Shown here: piece by piece, positions 4,589-6,105 of the stretch
How positions within the stretch are numbered: position 1 is the stretch's first letter
Layout: every line of letters starts with the position of its first letter
Source of the DNA: Victivallales bacterium
GTDB taxonomy: Bacteria > Verrucomicrobiota > Lentisphaeria > Victivallales > Victivallaceae
DNA length: 6,105 bases
NCBI GenBank assembly: GCA_019038735.1
Contig: JAHOYW010000095.1
Coordinates: forward strand, 1 to 6,105
Direction of reading: 5' to 3'
Position numbers and translations under genes: made by a program
The notes under the pieces: model-generated
What the model was told of the DNA's origin: nothing
Databases searched by the model: none
The model's input: only the letters and a program-made list of their open reading frames with translations

Positions 4589-5551
4589 CTATTTCTGAAT
4601 AGAATTTGCTACATCTTTTATGATGTCGCTTAGGGAAAGTTTTGTTTTCCAGTCTATCAAAGCTTCTATCGCATTGGTATCCGGCGCACGGTGCATCATA
4701 TCTTCAAAACCCTTTTCATAGGCTTCGTCATAAGATATTTTCATTATTTTTGATGAACTGTTGAGCTGGGCGATGATTAGTCCGGCAAGTTCTTCGATTG
4801 AAACACGGTGATGACTTCCGATATTATAAATGCCGCCATGAGATTCGGGACAATCCGCTAAGGCTATTAAAGCTCTGACAGTATCAAAAACATGACAGAA
4901 ACAACGGCTTTGAGTACCGGAACCATAAACAGACAAATCTTTTCCTTCCACAGCACTCGCAACAAAACGCGGAACAACCATGCCGTATTTTCCGGTTTGG
5001 CGTGGTCCGACAGTATTGAAAAAACGTGCGACTGTACCTTTTAACTTATGAGAATGATAATGAGCCATCAGATAAAATTCATCGAGGAGTTTACTGCATG
5101 CGTAAGACCAGCGGGAATGTGTTGGACAGCCGATCAGTAAATCATCAGTCTCAGAGAATTTTTCCTTGAATGATTTGCCGTAAACTTCGCTTGTACTGGC
5201 AATGATGATGCGTTTGTCAAATTTTACCGCGGCATTGATGACATTTTCACTGCCGTGAACGTTGGTGACAATTGTTTTCGCCGGCTCATTTACGACCAGT
5301 TCAACTCCGACTGCCGCCGCGAGATGATAAATGACATCGACATTCTTTACGCAATCATCCATACCTTCCATATCAACAATATCCGCTTCAATAAATTGCA
5401 GACGTTTGTCATTGATTACTGATCTTAAGTTCGACATTAATCCGGTAGAAAGGTTATCAATTATAACGACTTCATTGTTTGCTTCTTTCAACAAGGCCTC
5501 AGTTAAGTGTCCACCGATAAATCCTGCCCCTCCAGTAATCAGATAACGCAT
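4589..5551 (-). CDS. NAD-dependent sugar-nucleotide epimerase/dehydratase (extended SDR)
   Basis: The 320-residue product has the full extended short-chain dehydrogenase layout. The Rossmann motif is GGAGFIG (7-13), with D32 at the end of strand 2 in place to bind the NAD ribose. STSEVYG (119-125) carries the catalytic Ser/Thr, and Y150-A-C-S-K154 is the YxxxK pair. The substrate side has RFFNTVGPRQTGKYGMVVPR (176-195), VYGSGTQSRCFCHV (208-221) and the closing RAPD (288-291). These match epimerases and decarboxylases acting on UDP- or GDP-sugars in cell-surface polysaccharide synthesis (UDP-glucuronate decarboxylase and UDP-glucose 4-epimerase relatives). The exact substrate cannot be read. 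The ATG follows an AGGAG ribosome site 6 bases upstream that overlaps the stop codon of the pssA-like gene, so the two are probably translated from one message. The protein should be cytoplasmic. A short AT-rich spacer with TTTTTTAAAAAA (4575-4586) follows the stop. Confidence 0.9.
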   Translation of the reverse strand: MRYLITGGAGFIGGHLTEALLKEANNEVVIIDNLSTGLMSNLRSVINDKRLQFIEADIVDMEGMDDCVKNVDVIYHLAAAVGVELVVNEPAKTIVTNVHGSENVINAAVKFDKRIIIASTSEVYGKSFKEKFSETDDLLIGCPTHSRWSYACSKLLDEFYLMAHYHSHKLKGTVARFFNTVGPRQTGKYGMVVPRFVASAVEGKDLSVYGSGTQSRCFCHVFDTVRALIALADCPESHGGIYNIGSHHRVSIEELAGLIIAQLNSSSKIMKISYDEAYEKGFEDMMHRAPDTNAIEALIDWKTKLSLSDIIKDVANSIQK

Positions 5552-5560
5552 AAAAATCTC

Positions 5561-6105
5561 CTAAGCTGTTTGACTTTTTAAGTCCGTGATATTTTCTGAT
5601 GTTTTTTTAAACTTATTCCACAGCGCAATTGCTGGACCTGAGAGAATATACAAATTTATTAAAGCGACTATTGCCGCGTTTTTGAATATAAAAATTGCTA
5701 AAAAGAATACTAAAAAGAGTATTAAACGACGTCTGTTGCGTCTTATCGACAACAACCATTTTGCGACATGCACATAAGGGAAACTGCTGACCATCAATAA
5801 TCCCAAAACTGCCGCGTAAATCGGTAAGGCGAGTTCTAAATAGTTAATAGAATCTAAACTGTTACAGAAGATAACTATACTACAAATCGCCGCGGCAGCA
5901 CCAGGCGTAGGCAAGCCGGTAAATTTATCACTGCTCTTCTTCTCAAGCATCGCATGAACATTATAAGTCGCCAGCCGCAAAGCCGCACCGCCGAGGTAAA
6001 CCGCCGCCAGTCCGCAAATCAAAAGATACTGTGTATTGGACATGACTTTCAAATGATGTGCCATGATTGCGACGAGCGTGGCTGGAGCAACCCCGAAAGT
6101 TACCA
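5561..6105 (-). CDS. pssA: CDP-diacylglycerol-serine O-phosphatidyltransferase, 5' end outside window
   Basis: The frame is open to the right edge and shows 180 residues; the first visible ones are VTFGVAP, matching the V-S-F-G-V-A-P that directly follows the last aspartate of the CDP-alcohol phosphatidyltransferase motif (DGx2ARx8Gx3Dx3D). The catalytic motif must lie just outside the window. Further PssA signs are ALRLATYNV, then FTGLPTPGAAA, and SFPYVHVAKW near the C-terminal third. Several hydrophobic segments mark it as an inner-membrane enzyme: visible ones include the stretch after TQYLLICGLAAVYLG, the ICSIVIF region, IYAAVLGLLMVSS, LILFLVFFLAIFIF and a last helix ending AIALW. It joins CDP-diacylglycerol and serine to make phosphatidylserine, the precursor of phosphatidylethanolamine. 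The ATG at 6062-6064 is an internal methionine, not the start. The gene ends 9 bases before the epimerase gene, whose ribosome site overlaps this stop codon. Confidence 0.85.
   Translation of the reverse strand, partial: VTFGVAPATLVAIMAHHLKVMSNTQYLLICGLAAVYLGGAALRLATYNVHAMLEKKSSDKFTGLPTPGAAAAICSIVIFCNSLDSINYLELALPIYAAVLGLLMVSSFPYVHVAKWLLSIRRNRRRLILFLVFFLAIFIFKNAAIVALINLYILSGPAIALWNKFKKTSENITDLKSQTA

Noticed and set aside
5561..6064. Complete 167-residue membrane protein starting at ATG 6062-6064
   Set aside because: The frame continues upstream to the edge as VTFGVAPATLVAI, a conserved PssA segment, so this methionine is internal.

Overview
The window looks like a piece of a PVC-superphylum genome, most likely Lentisphaerota (Victivallis-like). 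The strongest clue is the pseudopilin-like protein with an [23 protein letters not shown] start that has no glycine before the cleavage phenylalanine. A URO-D-fold methyltransferase-like protein beside an AraC regulator fits the same assignment. This is an inference from protein style; no marker gene is present. I see no RNA gene, insertion sequence or CRISPR array.

Left part (1-1750), minus strand: a URO-D-like gene (598-1593) is followed after 30 bases by a gene that runs off the left edge (1-567). The latter resembles large uncharacterised proteins of carbohydrate-degrading bacteria. Upstream lies a promoter module: a TATAGT -10 box (1641-1646) and two 18-base direct repeats whose starts are exactly 21 bases apart (1670-1708).

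Middle part (1750-3905): a short gene remnant (1867-1971), a strong terminator (1979-2018), a secreted pseudopilin-like gene on the minus strand (2073-2771), and a divergent AraC-family regulator on the plus strand (2958-3905). Between the last two lies a second copy of the promoter module, with the same repeat pair, the same 21-base period and the same distance to its -10 box. An 18-base palindrome there can supply -10 boxes for both directions. The simplest reading is a small AraC regulon: the regulator activates the pseudopilin and URO-D units and may repress itself.

Right part (3906-6105): a zinc-ribbon gene (minus) and the tail of a prepilin peptidase gene (plus) meet head to head near 4300-4330. 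Both appear to have lost their 5' ends, which points to a rearrangement joint. After that comes an apparently intact minus-strand operon in which phosphatidylserine synthase (pssA, cut by the window edge) is followed 9 bases later by an NAD-dependent sugar-nucleotide epimerase/dehydratase.

The observation most worth following is the duplicated AraC-type operator/promoter module, which ties the regulator to two otherwise unconnected transcription units.
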